In this document: in pieces, positions 17,426 to 24,879 of the stretch
How the letters are laid out: each line of letters opens with the position of its first letter
Position numbering within the stretch: the stretch's first letter is position 1
Source of the DNA: Anaeromassilibacillus sp. An200
GTDB lineage: Bacteria; Bacillota; Clostridia; Oscillospirales; Acutalibacteraceae
Reading direction: 5' to 3'
Assembly (NCBI RefSeq): GCF_002160025.1
Contig: NZ_NFJU01000014.1
Span: 21,508 to 85,507, forward strand
DNA length: 64,000 nucleotides
Notes under the pieces: model-generated
Databases searched by the model: none
The model's input: only the letters and a program-made list of their open reading frames with translations
What the model was told of the DNA's origin: nothing
Program-made: the position numbers and the translations under genes

Positions 17426-17771
17426 CAATAGAATCAACCTCCTCAGTCATTCCTGCCGGCGCTGCTTCCTCCAGCATCGCCCTGAGCTTTCCGGCGAAGC
17501 CGCTGTCGTTCACGGCGAGGATCCCGGTCCGTTTCCCCACCGAGAAAGCGATTTCGTCCATCGTGACGCCGGCGGGAAGCACCGGCGTGCTGGCTGCCTG
17601 CGCTGCGGCGCGCGCGCTGCGCTCCGAACGCTCGGACAGATCCGACGCGAGCAGCAGAAGCTTTGTCTTTCCCTTCTGCATGGCTTCCTGTGCGGCGTCG
17701 GCTCCCATGGAAAGCTTCTGGGCCCTTCTGGCGATGCCAAGGAAGGACAGAAGCCTCTCCTTCTCATTCAT
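17418..17771 (-). CDS. ylxQ: L7Ae/YlxQ-family RNA-binding protein
   Basis: 117 residues of the L7Ae/L30e fold, which binds kink-turn [38 protein letters not shown] and [18 protein letters not shown] match the YlxQ group found between nusA and infB throughout Firmicutes. It overlaps the rnpM stop by 8 bases at its start and the infB start by 8 bases at its end, with GGAGGAATT ahead of the ATG, so the three genes are translationally coupled. The C-terminus is a short acidic tail. The exact RNA partner in Firmicutes is not settled. Confidence 0.92.
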   Translation of the reverse strand: MNEKERLLSFLGIARRAQKLSMGADAAQEAMQKGKTKLLLLASDLSERSERSARAAAQAASTPVLPAGVTMDEIAFSVGKRTGILAVNDSGFAGKLRAMLEEAAPAGMTEEVDSIDD

Positions 17772-18033
17772 TCCGGCTCAATTCCTCCTCCATCCGGTCG
17801 TAAACCGTGTCGGGGATCCGGCAGGAAAACGCCCGTTCCAGCCTGCGCGCCTTGCGCGCTGCCTTCAGGCACTCCGCGCTCCTGCACACATAGGCGCCCC
17901 GTCCCGGCTTTTTGCCGGTCAGGTCAAGGGAAACCTCTCCCTCGGGGGATTTGACCACCCGCACCAGCTCTTTTTTCGGTTTCATCTCGCCGCAGCCGGT
18001 GCACATTCTCATCGGGATTTTCTTTTGGTGCAT
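17764..18033 (-). CDS. rnpM: YlxR/RnpM-family RNA-binding protein (DUF448)
   Basis: About 89 residues. PMRMCTGCGEMKPKKELVRV and KKPGRGAYVCRSAECLKAA are the family signature; the two Cys pairs are retained. In Bacillus subtilis the protein (YlxR, renamed RnpM) binds RNase P RNA and modulates its activity. The start is uncertain among ATG 18033, GTG 18036 and GTG 18045; GAGGTG lies 11, 8 or 0 bases away. It lies between nusA and ylxQ as usual. Confidence 0.92.
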   Translation of the reverse strand: MHQKKIPMRMCTGCGEMKPKKELVRVVKSPEGEVSLDLTGKKPGRGAYVCRSAECLKAARKARRLERAFSCRIPDTVYDRMEEELSRNE

Positions 18034-18064
18034 CACGCGGGTCACCTCGCTTCTTTTCTGGGGT

Positions 18065-19300
18065 TTATTCGGCCTCTTCGGAAGCGGGGGCGGTCTCAGG
18101 CGCCGCCTCCGCAGGCGCTTCGGCTTCGGGCTGTGCGCCCGTCTCCTGCGGCGCCGCTTCCTCCTGGGCCGGGGTTTCTTCCTCTTCCTTTATGGGGGCG
18201 GGCTCTTCGTCCTCCCCGTAAAAGCCGCTTTCGGGCTTGATGTCAATCTTCCAGCCGGTCAGCTTCGCGGCCAGGCGGGCGTTCTGGCCCTTGTTGCCGA
18301 TGGCGAGGGAGAGCTGGCTGTCCGGCACGGTCACGCGGCAGGAGCGGGAACCGTCCTGCGCCACCGTGACGCTCACCACGTCCGCCGGGGAGAGCGCCGA
18401 GGCGATGAACTTCGCCGGATCGTCGCTGTACTCCACGATGTCAATTTTTTCGCCGCCGAGCTCCTCGACGATGCTCGACACACGGCTGCCGCGCGCTCCG
18501 ATGCACGCGCCGATGGCGTCGACGTCCGGGTTGTGGCTGACAACGGCCAGCTTTGTGCGGGAACCGGCTTCGCGGGAGACGGCCTTGATCTCCACGGTGC
18601 CGTCGTAGATCTCGGGTACTTCGGTTTCAAACAGCCGCTTGACGAGATCCGGGTGCGTGCGGGAGATAACGGCGCGCGGCCCGCGCTCGGTCTCGCGCAC
18701 ATCCACGACGTACACGCGGATATGTTTGCCCTCCTCGAGCACCTCGCCGCCCACCTGCTCGGAGCGCGGCAGCACAGCCTCGGCCTTGCCGATGCGCAGC
18801 GTCGCGGCCCCGGTGCGCGGGTCGATGCGCTCCACCAGCGCGCTGACCAGCTCTTGGTTCTTGCTCTGGAACTCCTGCATCATCTGGCCGCGCTCGCCGT
18901 CGCGGATGCCCTGGCGGATGATGTTGCGGGCCGTCTGCGCCGCGATGCGCCCGAATTCCTTGGTGTTCATCGTCACATACACGTCGTCGCCGACCTCGAC
19001 GGTGGGATCGATCTTGCGTGCCTTCTCGAGCAGGACCTCCTTACCGGGCTCCCACACGTCGTCGACGGCGATCATCTTCAGCCGCACCTCAAACATGCCG
19101 GTCTCCGGGTTCAGGTCGATGACAGCGTCCTCGTTGTCATAGCTGTTCTTGCACGCTGTGAGAATGGCCTTCTTGATCTTCTCCAGCATGAAGTCCACGG
19201 GGATGCCGCGCTCCTTTTCGAGCAGCTCCAGCGCCTCAAAAATCTCATTTTTATTGTTTTCGGGCTTGTCGTTCTTTTTCTTCGCAGATCTCCCTGCCAT
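18065..19300 (-). CDS. nusA: Transcription termination/antitermination factor NusA
   Basis: About 411 residues. It binds RNA polymerase and nascent RNA and controls pausing, termination and antitermination. An N-terminal polymerase-binding domain (IFEALELLEKERGIPVDFML) is followed by an S1 domain, then KH1/KH2 with VISRTHPDLVKRLFETEVPE, GACIGARGSRVSSIVEELGG and LAIGNKGQNARLAAKLTGWK. The C-terminal ~60 residues are an acidic Glu/Ala/Pro-rich tail rather than the AR repeats of Proteobacteria. The ATG at 19300 has GGAGGG about 10 bases upstream within the end of rimP; ATG 19318, which overlaps rimP, is the alternative. Confidence 0.96.
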   Translation of the reverse strand: MAGRSAKKKNDKPENNKNEIFEALELLEKERGIPVDFMLEKIKKAILTACKNSYDNEDAVIDLNPETGMFEVRLKMIAVDDVWEPGKEVLLEKARKIDPTVEVGDDVYVTMNTKEFGRIAAQTARNIIRQGIRDGERGQMMQEFQSKNQELVSALVERIDPRTGAATLRIGKAEAVLPRSEQVGGEVLEEGKHIRVYVVDVRETERGPRAVISRTHPDLVKRLFETEVPEIYDGTVEIKAVSREAGSRTKLAVVSHNPDVDAIGACIGARGSRVSSIVEELGGEKIDIVEYSDDPAKFIASALSPADVVSVTVAQDGSRSCRVTVPDSQLSLAIGNKGQNARLAAKLTGWKIDIKPESGFYGEDEEPAPIKEEEETPAQEEAAPQETGAQPEAEAPAEAAPETAPASEEAE

Positions 19301-19301
19301 C

Positions 19302-19805
19302 TTAACTGTTCCCTCCATCCACGTCCTCGTCGTCCAGCAGGCGCACCTTGGAAACGGCCGCCTTTTCCAGCGTGAGCGGCTCTTCGCTGCCCGCGTCCAG
19401 CGTCATGACGTTGTTTTCATACCCTGTGAGCGTTCCGCGCACCTCGCGCCTGCCGTCCGGAAGCGGGCGGATCAGCCGCACCAGCACCGGCGCGCCCAGA
19501 AAGGCGGCAAAGTGCTCCGGCCTTGTCAGCTCGCGCCCCAGCCCGGGGGAGCAGACCTCCAGGCAGTATTCCCGGTCGATGGGATCCAGCGCGTCGAGCG
19601 GATCGTTGACGGCGCGGCTCATCGCCACACAGTCGTCGATGCCGATCCCGCCGGGCTTGTCAATATAGATGCGCAGGAACCAGTCCGCGCCCTCCTTGAC
19701 GAAGCGGACGTCCCACAGAAGATAGCCAAGGCTCTCCGCGATTGGCCCGGCCAGCTGCCGGACAACGGCGGCGGTGTTCCCGCCTTTTTTCTTCTCAGCC
19801 AACAC
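19302..19805 (-). CDS. rimP: Ribosome maturation factor RimP
   Basis: 167 residues. It binds the 30S subunit and aids its assembly. The sequence follows the two-domain RimP layout: LAGPIAESLGYLLWDVRFVKEG, LRIYIDKPGGIGIDDCVAMSRAV, and YCLEVCSPGLGRELTRPEHF, with a C-terminal SH3-like part. The start is GTG at 19805 with AAGGAG about 9 bases upstream. It is the first gene of the rimP-nusA-rnpM-ylxQ-infB cluster. Confidence 0.95.
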   Translation of the reverse strand: MLAEKKKGGNTAAVVRQLAGPIAESLGYLLWDVRFVKEGADWFLRIYIDKPGGIGIDDCVAMSRAVNDPLDALDPIDREYCLEVCSPGLGRELTRPEHFAAFLGAPVLVRLIRPLPDGRREVRGTLTGYENNVMTLDAGSEEPLTLEKAAVSKVRLLDDEDVDGGNS

Positions 19806-19842
19806 CCGTCACCTCTCCTTGAAAATTGGGATAATACAAACA

Positions 19843-19866
19843 AAAGAGCGGGTCGCCCCACTCTTT
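19843..19866 (-). terminator. Terminator-like hairpin in the rimP-nusA leader
   Basis: On the minus strand AAAGAGTGGG and CCCGCTCTTT (one G-U pair) enclose a GCGA loop and are followed by TGTTTGTATT. It lies between the candidate promoter and the rimP ribosome site, so it could work as an attenuator of the operon. Confidence 0.6.
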
Positions 19867-19875
19867 CATCATTCC

Positions 19876-19905
19876 ACCATATCAAACATTGTTATTTTAA
19901 CACAA
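19876..19905 (-). promoter_or_regulatory. Candidate promoter of the rimP-nusA-infB cluster
   Basis: On the minus strand TTGTGT, 18 bases, TATGGT, about 70 bases upstream of the rimP start and just upstream of the leader hairpin. The -10 is a moderate match. Confidence 0.45.
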
Positions 19906-19991
19906 GGCCCATGAAAAATCAAGCGGCTCCTCCGCAAAACGGCGAGCGCTTTTGCCCGCCGGAATTGTGGAAAATGAGGGAAACCGGGCGT

Positions 19992-20528
19992 TCAGCTTTC
20001 CATCTGGCGGCCCAGGAAGCTCGCCGCCACCTGCGCCAGCTTTGTCTCCGCGTCCCCCAGGGCCGCGCCGCCCTCCGGCTGTAAAACCACGACCGCGCCC
20101 GTCACATCGCTCTCGGCGATGATGGGGTACACGATCGACGCGGGGCGGCTGACGCCCTCCACCGGGCGCAGGCGGCTCGCGCCGTTGCTCACAAAGCTGT
20201 GGCGCGACTGCATATATTCCTCCAGCTCCGGCGAGACGCGCCGCTCCAGATACTCACGCCGCGGCACCCCCGCCGCCGCCACCACATGGTCGCGGTCGCA
20301 CACGAGCGTCGGCAGGTTCGCCGTCTTGCTCAGTACCTCGGCATACTGGGACGCGAAGGACGAAAGCTCCCCCACCGGGGAGTATTTGCGGAACACCACT
20401 CCGCCCTGCGCGTCCGTGAAAATTTCCAGCGGGTCACCCTCCCGGATCCGCAGCGTGCGCCGGATCTCCTTCGGGATCACCACGCGCCCCAGATCGTCGA
20501 TTCTTCTCACAATTCCCGTGGCTTTCAT
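19992..20528 (-). CDS. spoVT: Stage V sporulation protein T
   Basis: 178 residues. The N-terminal 50 residues are an AbrB-type swapped-hairpin DNA-binding domain (ATGIVRRIDDLGRVVIPKEI, then LRIREGDPLEIFTD); the rest is a GAF-like domain, as in B. subtilis SpoVT, a forespore regulator of sigma-G genes. The ATG at 20528 has GGAGG upstream. This is direct evidence that the lineage carries sporulation genes. A 7-bp hairpin lies just upstream in the leader. Confidence 0.93.
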   Translation of the reverse strand: MKATGIVRRIDDLGRVVIPKEIRRTLRIREGDPLEIFTDAQGGVVFRKYSPVGELSSFASQYAEVLSKTANLPTLVCDRDHVVAAAGVPRREYLERRVSPELEEYMQSRHSFVSNGASRLRPVEGVSRPASIVYPIIAESDVTGAVVVLQPEGGAALGDAETKLAQVAASFLGRQMES

Positions 20529-20548
20529 ACCATTCCTCCATAGATACA

Positions 20549-20565
20549 GCCGGAAGGATTCCGGC
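20549..20565. promoter_or_regulatory. Small leader hairpin upstream of spoVT
   Basis: GCCGGAA (20549-20555) pairs perfectly with TTCCGGC (20559-20565) around a 3-base loop, about 12 bases before the spoVT ribosome site on the minus strand. I could not place a convincing sporulation sigma-factor promoter in 20566-20603. Confidence 0.45.
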
Positions 20566-20603
20566 GAAATTTCTCATGGGTAGTATTGCCGGGGCATGAA
20601 GAA

Positions 20604-22145
20604 TTATCCGTTTTCAGAGGGCTGATTTGACGGGGAGATTTCTGCGGGTGCGGCGGCTTTGCCGGAAGAATCCATGTTTGCCGTTTGCGCGGGAGCTGGA
20701 GCCGGGGCGCAAGGTTCCTGGCCGGCCGCGGCCACTTTTCCGCCGATCATGCCGGAAAGCAGAGCTTTCACATCAATGCCCATGCCCTGGGAAATCCCCT
20801 CGGTGATCTGCGTGGTTCCGTTGATGATGTCCTGTAAAAGCTTGGCGCTGTTGCCATCACCGTACATGGTGATCTTATCCACTTTTGAAAGAGGCTCGGC
20901 CACGTTCCGGGCAATCGCGGGCAGGGCGTTCATGACCATCTCAATGACAGCCGCCTGGCCGTATTTTTTCATAGCCTCCGCTTTCCTGTCGATGCCCTCC
21001 GCCTCTGCCAGCGCCTTCGCCTGGATGGACGCGGCCTCCGCTTTACCCACGGCGGAGATACCGGCGGCTTCCTGCTCCTTGGCGAAGCGGGCGGCTTCCG
21101 CCTGCTTTTTCACGGCCTCCGCCTCTTGCTCCTGCTCGTACCGCCTGGCTTCCGCGTCCTTCTGGCGCTGGAACAGAGCGGCCTGCGCCTCCTGCTCCTT
21201 GCGGTAACGGTCGGCGTCCGCTTTGGCGCGGATCTCCGCGTCCAGCGCCTGCTTGGCCACCTCTACCTCCTGCTTTTTCAGCTCGGCTTCGCGGGCGGTT
21301 TTGGCGATCTCCGCGTCCACTGTGGCGGTACCGATGATCTTCTGCTGGGCCTGGTTCTGGATCTCGTAGGCGGCTTCCGCTTCGGCCTTTTTGGTGTCTG
21401 CCGAGATCTTCAGCTCCGCCCGCTTGATCTCCAGTTCATTCTGCTTCTGGGCGATTTGGGTCTGGGATTCCACCTTGGCGTCGTTGGCCGCCTTGTCCGC
21501 GTCGGCCTGGGCAATGGCCACGTCCCGGTCCGCCTGGGCTTTGGCGATGGCGGCATTCTTCTTGATGAGGGAGGTGTTTTCCGCGCCCAGATCCTGGATC
21601 AGGCCGTTTTCATCCTGCACATTCTGAATGTTGCAGGAGAGGATCTCAATGCCCAGCTTTTCCATGTCCCGGGAGGCCTTCTGCATCACCTGGTCGGAGA
21701 AGGAGTCCCGGTCGGTGTTGATCTTTTCCAGCGTCAGCGTGCCGATGATCTCCCGCATGTTGCCCTGGAGGGAATCCTTCAGATCCTGGGCGATGTCAAC
21801 GCCTTTCTTGTTCAGAAAGTTCTTGGCTGCCAGCCGGATGCCTTTTTCCTCCGGAGAGATGCGCACCTTGGCCACGGCATCCACGGAGACATTGATGAAG
21901 TCGTTGGTCGGAACGGACTGCTCCGTCTTGATGTCCACCGTCATCTGGCCCAGATACAGTTTGTCCAGGCGCTCCAGAAAGGGAATGCGGATGCCCGCCT
22001 GCCCGATGAGGATGCGGCTGTTTTTCCGCAGGCCGGAGATGATGTACGCCTGATCCGGCGGGGCTTTGACATACCCCATGAGCAGTATGATGAGGATCAC
22101 AATAACCGGGATAAGGATCGGTAGGGAATTCCACAGAAAATTCAT
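20604..22145 (-). CDS. floT: Flotillin-family membrane scaffold protein
   Basis: 513 residues, close to B. subtilis FloT (509). An N-terminal membrane hairpin (about residues 5 to 24) is followed by an SPFH/PHB domain (KNSRILIGQAGIRIPFLERL, VPTNDFINVSVDAVAKVRIS) and a long Ala/Glu/Lys coiled-coil of about 250 residues with EA repeats. The C-terminus (TMYGDGNSAKLLQDIINGTTQ) is conserved in flotillins. Flotillins organise membrane microdomains. The ATG at 22145 was chosen for its GCAGGTG site; the upstream extension lacks support. It lies 28 bases downstream of a small membrane protein gene and shares its promoter. Confidence 0.92.
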   Translation of the reverse strand: MNFLWNSLPILIPVIVILIILLMGYVKAPPDQAYIISGLRKNSRILIGQAGIRIPFLERLDKLYLGQMTVDIKTEQSVPTNDFINVSVDAVAKVRISPEEKGIRLAAKNFLNKKGVDIAQDLKDSLQGNMREIIGTLTLEKINTDRDSFSDQVMQKASRDMEKLGIEILSCNIQNVQDENGLIQDLGAENTSLIKKNAAIAKAQADRDVAIAQADADKAANDAKVESQTQIAQKQNELEIKRAELKISADTKKAEAEAAYEIQNQAQQKIIGTATVDAEIAKTAREAELKKQEVEVAKQALDAEIRAKADADRYRKEQEAQAALFQRQKDAEARRYEQEQEAEAVKKQAEAARFAKEQEAAGISAVGKAEAASIQAKALAEAEGIDRKAEAMKKYGQAAVIEMVMNALPAIARNVAEPLSKVDKITMYGDGNSAKLLQDIINGTTQITEGISQGMGIDVKALLSGMIGGKVAAAGQEPCAPAPAPAQTANMDSSGKAAAPAEISPSNQPSENG

Positions 22146-22173
22146 GCATGACACCTGCTCTTTCTTCTGTATG

Positions 22174-22698
22174 TTAGGGCTTGCTGGAAGCATGATCCCC
22201 GCTGTTTTTTTCTCCGGGAGCGGCTGCCTCCTGCCGCTGTTTGTCCAAAATCCGCTGCGTCGCTTCCACGGACTTCCGGAGCGCTTCCTGGTTGCTTTTT
22301 TCCAGTTCCCGCAGGTGGCCTGCCAGGTCCTCCTGCATGGAGATCAGTGCCCTGGTGGTCATCTGGAACCGGCCGGCGTCCTCCCCGTGGGAAAGCTGCC
22401 AGTCAAACCACGCCCGGTACCGCTTGCGCTCTTTGGGAAGCAAATAGACCAGAAGGCCGTCCTGCTCTTTGCCGCGGGGATAGTAGACAGGACCGTCCAC
22501 CTGCATTTCCCATTTCTCCGGGGCGGCGCGGTACAGAGCCATGATCTGATCAAAAGTCAGAAGCAGAATCTCTCCATTTTGGGAACGCTCCCGCAGATAC
22601 ACGGACTCCTTTCGCAGGATGTGGAGGGAAAGAAGAACCAGGATCAGGGCCAGCGCCGCACAACCGGCGAGAATGCCTATCGTGATCGGGGTATCCAT
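22174..22698 (-). CDS. Hypothetical membrane protein in the flotillin operon
   Basis: 174 residues with one N-terminal membrane segment (about residues 5 to 27) and a cytoplasmic part that ends in a helical, charged region (LAGHLRELEKSNQEALRKSV). The ATG at 22698 has AGGAGG upstream. In B. subtilis the gene just upstream of floT is yuaF, an NfeD-like two-pass protein also of 174 residues; the present protein has one predicted membrane segment and no visible NfeD OB-fold, so it is a positional rather than a sequence counterpart. Function is unknown; a role with the flotillin is inferred from co-transcription. Confidence 0.75.
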   Translation of the reverse strand: MDTPITIGILAGCAALALILVLLSLHILRKESVYLRERSQNGEILLLTFDQIMALYRAAPEKWEMQVDGPVYYPRGKEQDGLLVYLLPKERKRYRAWFDWQLSHGEDAGRFQMTTRALISMQEDLAGHLRELEKSNQEALRKSVEATQRILDKQRQEAAAPGEKNSGDHASSKP

Positions 22699-22728
22699 AA
22701 CAACCTCCTCTCCTTCGGAACTACCCTT

Positions 22729-22757
22729 AGTATAGCGAAAACAAAACTCAATTACAA
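22729..22757 (-). promoter_or_regulatory. Promoter of the flotillin operon
   Basis: On the minus strand TTGTAA, 17 bases, TATACT, about 30 bases upstream of the ATG at 22698. Confidence 0.7.
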
Positions 22758-22902
22758 CACTTCCCGTGCGGCTTTTTGTTTATTTTATACACTTTCCCCG
22801 CGCTGTCCTGCCGGAAAATTCTGGGATTTTCTCCCGAGCGGCCCCGGATCTTTTGTTTTCTTGCACGACGCATAAAATGTTCGATTTTTGTTCGAAAACA
22901 GC

Positions 22903-22939
22903 TTGCAAAATAAGAACATATGTGCTAAACTAAGCACAT
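22903..22939 (+). promoter_or_regulatory. Promoter with overlapping inverted repeat, possible SOS-type operator
   Basis: TTGCAA (22903-22908), 17 bases, TAAACT (22926-22931). The inverted repeat ATGTGCT/AGCACAT (22920-22939, 6-base loop) covers the -10. AGAACATATGTGCT (22913-22926) and AGAACATACGGTTG (22965-22978) each match most of the Firmicutes LexA box CGAACRNRYGTTYC. Control by LexA is inference. Confidence 0.5.
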
Positions 22940-22991
22940 GGTCGAACAAAATATCGAATATAACAGAACATACGGTTGGAGGGAATGGGCG

Positions 22992-23375
22992 ATGATGGAA
23001 ATTGGAATGGTGACGGCGATTGCGGCGGCAGCAATGTTTTTCTGGTACCGTCCGCGCTGGGGCGAGGGAGCAAAGCTGTGCGCGCTGTGTTTTGTGATGG
23101 GATTGGCAGGCATGTTCATGGGCGGGTGCGGGCCTCTGCTCGCGGTGCTGGAGGGGCTGCTGGCGATGGTGGCGGGCGTGTGCTGCCTGTTTTCCCTGCA
23201 CCGGGAAAAGCTGGCCCGCCTGCGGGCACAAAAGCGCCGCGCACACCAAAAAGCGCAGCCCGTCCCGGCACAGCAGCCCGCCCCGGCGCAGGCGGACAGG
23301 GCCGCAGCGTCGGATCGCGCCCCGCTGCTGACGGTGCTGTACGGCGGGGAGCCCCGGGGACGCGGCTGCGCTTGA
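22992..23375 (+). CDS. Small membrane protein, unknown
   Basis: About 127 residues. Two or three hydrophobic segments lie in the first ~65 residues (GMVTAIAAAAMFFWY, LCALCFVMGLAGMFMGG, LLAVLEGLLAMVAGVCCLF), followed by a basic, Ala/Gln/Pro-rich cytoplasmic tail. The ATG at 22992 is chosen because GGAGGG lies 8 bases upstream; the frame is open further upstream through the operator, which is unlikely to be coding. If the upstream boxes are true LexA sites this would be a DNA-damage-inducible membrane protein. No family was recognised. Confidence 0.6.
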   Translation: MMEIGMVTAIAAAAMFFWYRPRWGEGAKLCALCFVMGLAGMFMGGCGPLLAVLEGLLAMVAGVCCLFSLHREKLARLRAQKRRAHQKAQPVPAQQPAPAQADRAAASDRAPLLTVLYGGEPRGRGCA

Positions 23376-23401
23376 CAAGCTCTCCCGCCCGGCGGTATAC
23401 T
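23372..23401 (+). promoter_or_regulatory. Strong sigma-A promoter upstream of the 23446 gene
   Basis: TTGACA at 23372-23377, 18-base spacer, TATACT at 23396-23401. The -35 overlaps the stop codon of the preceding gene. Confidence 0.75.
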
Positions 23402-23445
23402 GGTACAAAACCGGCGCTGAGCCGGATAACGGGGGATTTTATCGG

Positions 23446-23898
23446 ATGACAGGCTACATTTATGTTTTCCTGTGGTTTGCGGTGGGGCTGCTGCTTCTGT
23501 TCCGCTTCGGCAAGGAGAATAAGGTCTTTTACCCGCTCGGCGGCTTTTTCCTTCTGCTGGGCGTGTGGTGGCTGGTGGATACACTCCAGGGCGGCACGAT
23601 GTTCCAGGGCGTGTGGGGCTGGGTGCTGCGTGTGGTGACAGCCGGCGCGCTGGTGCTGGCGTGCACCGTCTATTATAAGGAAACGAAGCGCTCCCGCGAG
23701 GAGGACGAAGCCCGGAAGCGGGAGCAGGCCGAGGCCCGGAAGGCCGCCATGCTGCCGCGCGACGGCGAACCTCTGAGCGAAAAAGCCGGAGACGAAACGG
23801 ACGCGCCCGGCGAGAACGGCCTGCAGGAAAACCCGGACGGCCCCGGGGCGGACGCACCCGGAGGGGAATCCTCCGGCGGGGACGCGGACGGCGAATAG
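23446..23898 (+). CDS. Hypothetical membrane protein with acidic tail
   Basis: 150 residues. Three hydrophobic segments (about 5-19, 29-45 and 60-78) are followed by a highly charged cytoplasmic tail of ~70 residues that begins basic/amphipathic (KRSREEDEARKREQAEARKA) and becomes very acidic and Gly-rich. GGGGGAT lies upstream of the ATG at 23446. It is transcribed from its own strong promoter and ends at a terminator before the dam gene. No known family was recognised. Confidence 0.7.
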   Translation: MTGYIYVFLWFAVGLLLLFRFGKENKVFYPLGGFFLLLGVWWLVDTLQGGTMFQGVWGWVLRVVTAGALVLACTVYYKETKRSREEDEARKREQAEARKAAMLPRDGEPLSEKAGDETDAPGENGLQENPDGPGADAPGGESSGGDADGE

Positions 23899-23907
23899 GA
23901 AACGGAC

Positions 23908-23964
23908 AGAGCGCTCCTCTGCGCCGCACGGAAACGCGCGGCATGGAGGGGCGCTCTTCTCTTG
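23908..23964 (+). terminator. Terminator between the membrane protein and dam genes
   Basis: AGAGCGCTCCTC (23908-23919) pairs with GAGGGGCGCTCT (23946-23957) with a nested GCCGC/GCGGC stem, followed by TCTCTTG. Confidence 0.75.
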
Positions 23965-23990
23965 TGGAGACGGTCGAAGTGTGGTAGAAT
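23962..23990 (+). promoter_or_regulatory. Promoter of the restriction-modification pair
   Basis: TTGTGG, 17 bases, TAGAAT, ending 37 bases before the methylase ATG. Confidence 0.65.
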
Positions 23991-24027
23991 ACGAAGATAA
24001 ACTCCGGACGGGGAGGAAGGAAACAAG

Positions 24028-24879
24028 ATGGCGGCAAAAAGGGGAAAGAGGGATCGCGAGGCGGTTCCGGTGGTGAAATGGGTGGGAGGAAAGCGTCAGC
24101 TTCTGGCGGCGCTCGATCCCCTGCTGCCCAAGCGGATCCGCACATACTGCGAGCCGTTTGTCGGGGGCGGGGCGATGCTCTTCCATTTGCAGCCGGACAG
24201 CGCCTTTGTCAACGACGTGAACCCGGAGCTGATCAACCTCTATGAGGTCATCCGGGACGACGTGGACGGCCTGCTGCACGAGCTGTCCGCTTTCTCCAAT
24301 GACGCGGAATGTTTCTACGCCGTGCGCGACTGGGACCGTGATCCGCAGTCTTACGCGCAGATTGACCGTGTGCGGCGCGCGGCGCGGATTGTTTACCTGA
24401 ACAAGACGTGCTACAACGGCCTGTTCCGCGTCAACAGCGCGGGGGAGTTCAACACGCCGTTCGGACGGTACAAAAATCCCGGCATCGTGAACGAGACCGC
24501 GCTGCGGGCGGTGCACCGCTATTTTTCTTCGGCGGACATTCAGTTTTCGTGCGAGGACTATGCGAAGGTGCTCGACCGCCTGCCGCCGCAGACGTTTGTG
24601 TATCTGGATCCGCCGTATGATCCTGTGTCGGATACGGCGAACTTCACCGGATACGCCAAGGCGGGCTTCGGGCGCGAGGAGCAGATCCGGCTGCGCGAGT
24701 GCTGCGATACGCTGACGAAGCGGGGGATCCGCTTCATGCTCTCGAATTCCGCGACGGCCTTCATCCGCGAGCAGTACGCGGCGTACCACATCACCGCCGT
24801 GAGCGCGCGCCGTGCCGTCAACTCCGATCCGAGCAAGCGCGGAAGCGTGGAAGAGGTGGTGATCCGCAATTATGAGTAA
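24028..24879 (+). CDS. dam: Dam-family DNA adenine methyltransferase
   Basis: 283 residues of the alpha-group N6-adenine methylases (Dam/M.DpnIIA family, usually GATC-specific). Motif X is KWVGGKRQLL (residues 17-26), the SAM-binding motif I is EPFVGGGAMLFHL, and the catalytic motif IV is DPPYD (194-198). ARIVYLNKTCYNGLFRVN lies in the target-recognition part. It overlaps the next gene by 8 bases, and that gene looks like a restriction endonuclease, so this is the modification half of a type II system. GATC specificity is inferred from the family. Confidence 0.92.
   Translation: MAAKRGKRDREAVPVVKWVGGKRQLLAALDPLLPKRIRTYCEPFVGGGAMLFHLQPDSAFVNDVNPELINLYEVIRDDVDGLLHELSAFSNDAECFYAVRDWDRDPQSYAQIDRVRRAARIVYLNKTCYNGLFRVNSAGEFNTPFGRYKNPGIVNETALRAVHRYFSSADIQFSCEDYAKVLDRLPPQTFVYLDPPYDPVSDTANFTGYAKAGFGREEQIRLRECCDTLTKRGIRFMLSNSATAFIREQYAAYHITAVSARRAVNSDPSKRGSVEEVVIRNYE

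Noticed and set aside
14444..17431. A 995-codon open frame on the plus strand opposite infB and rbfA
   Set aside because: Antisense shadow of infB; composition is His/Asp/Val/Leu-rich without domains, and it has no ribosome site or promoter.
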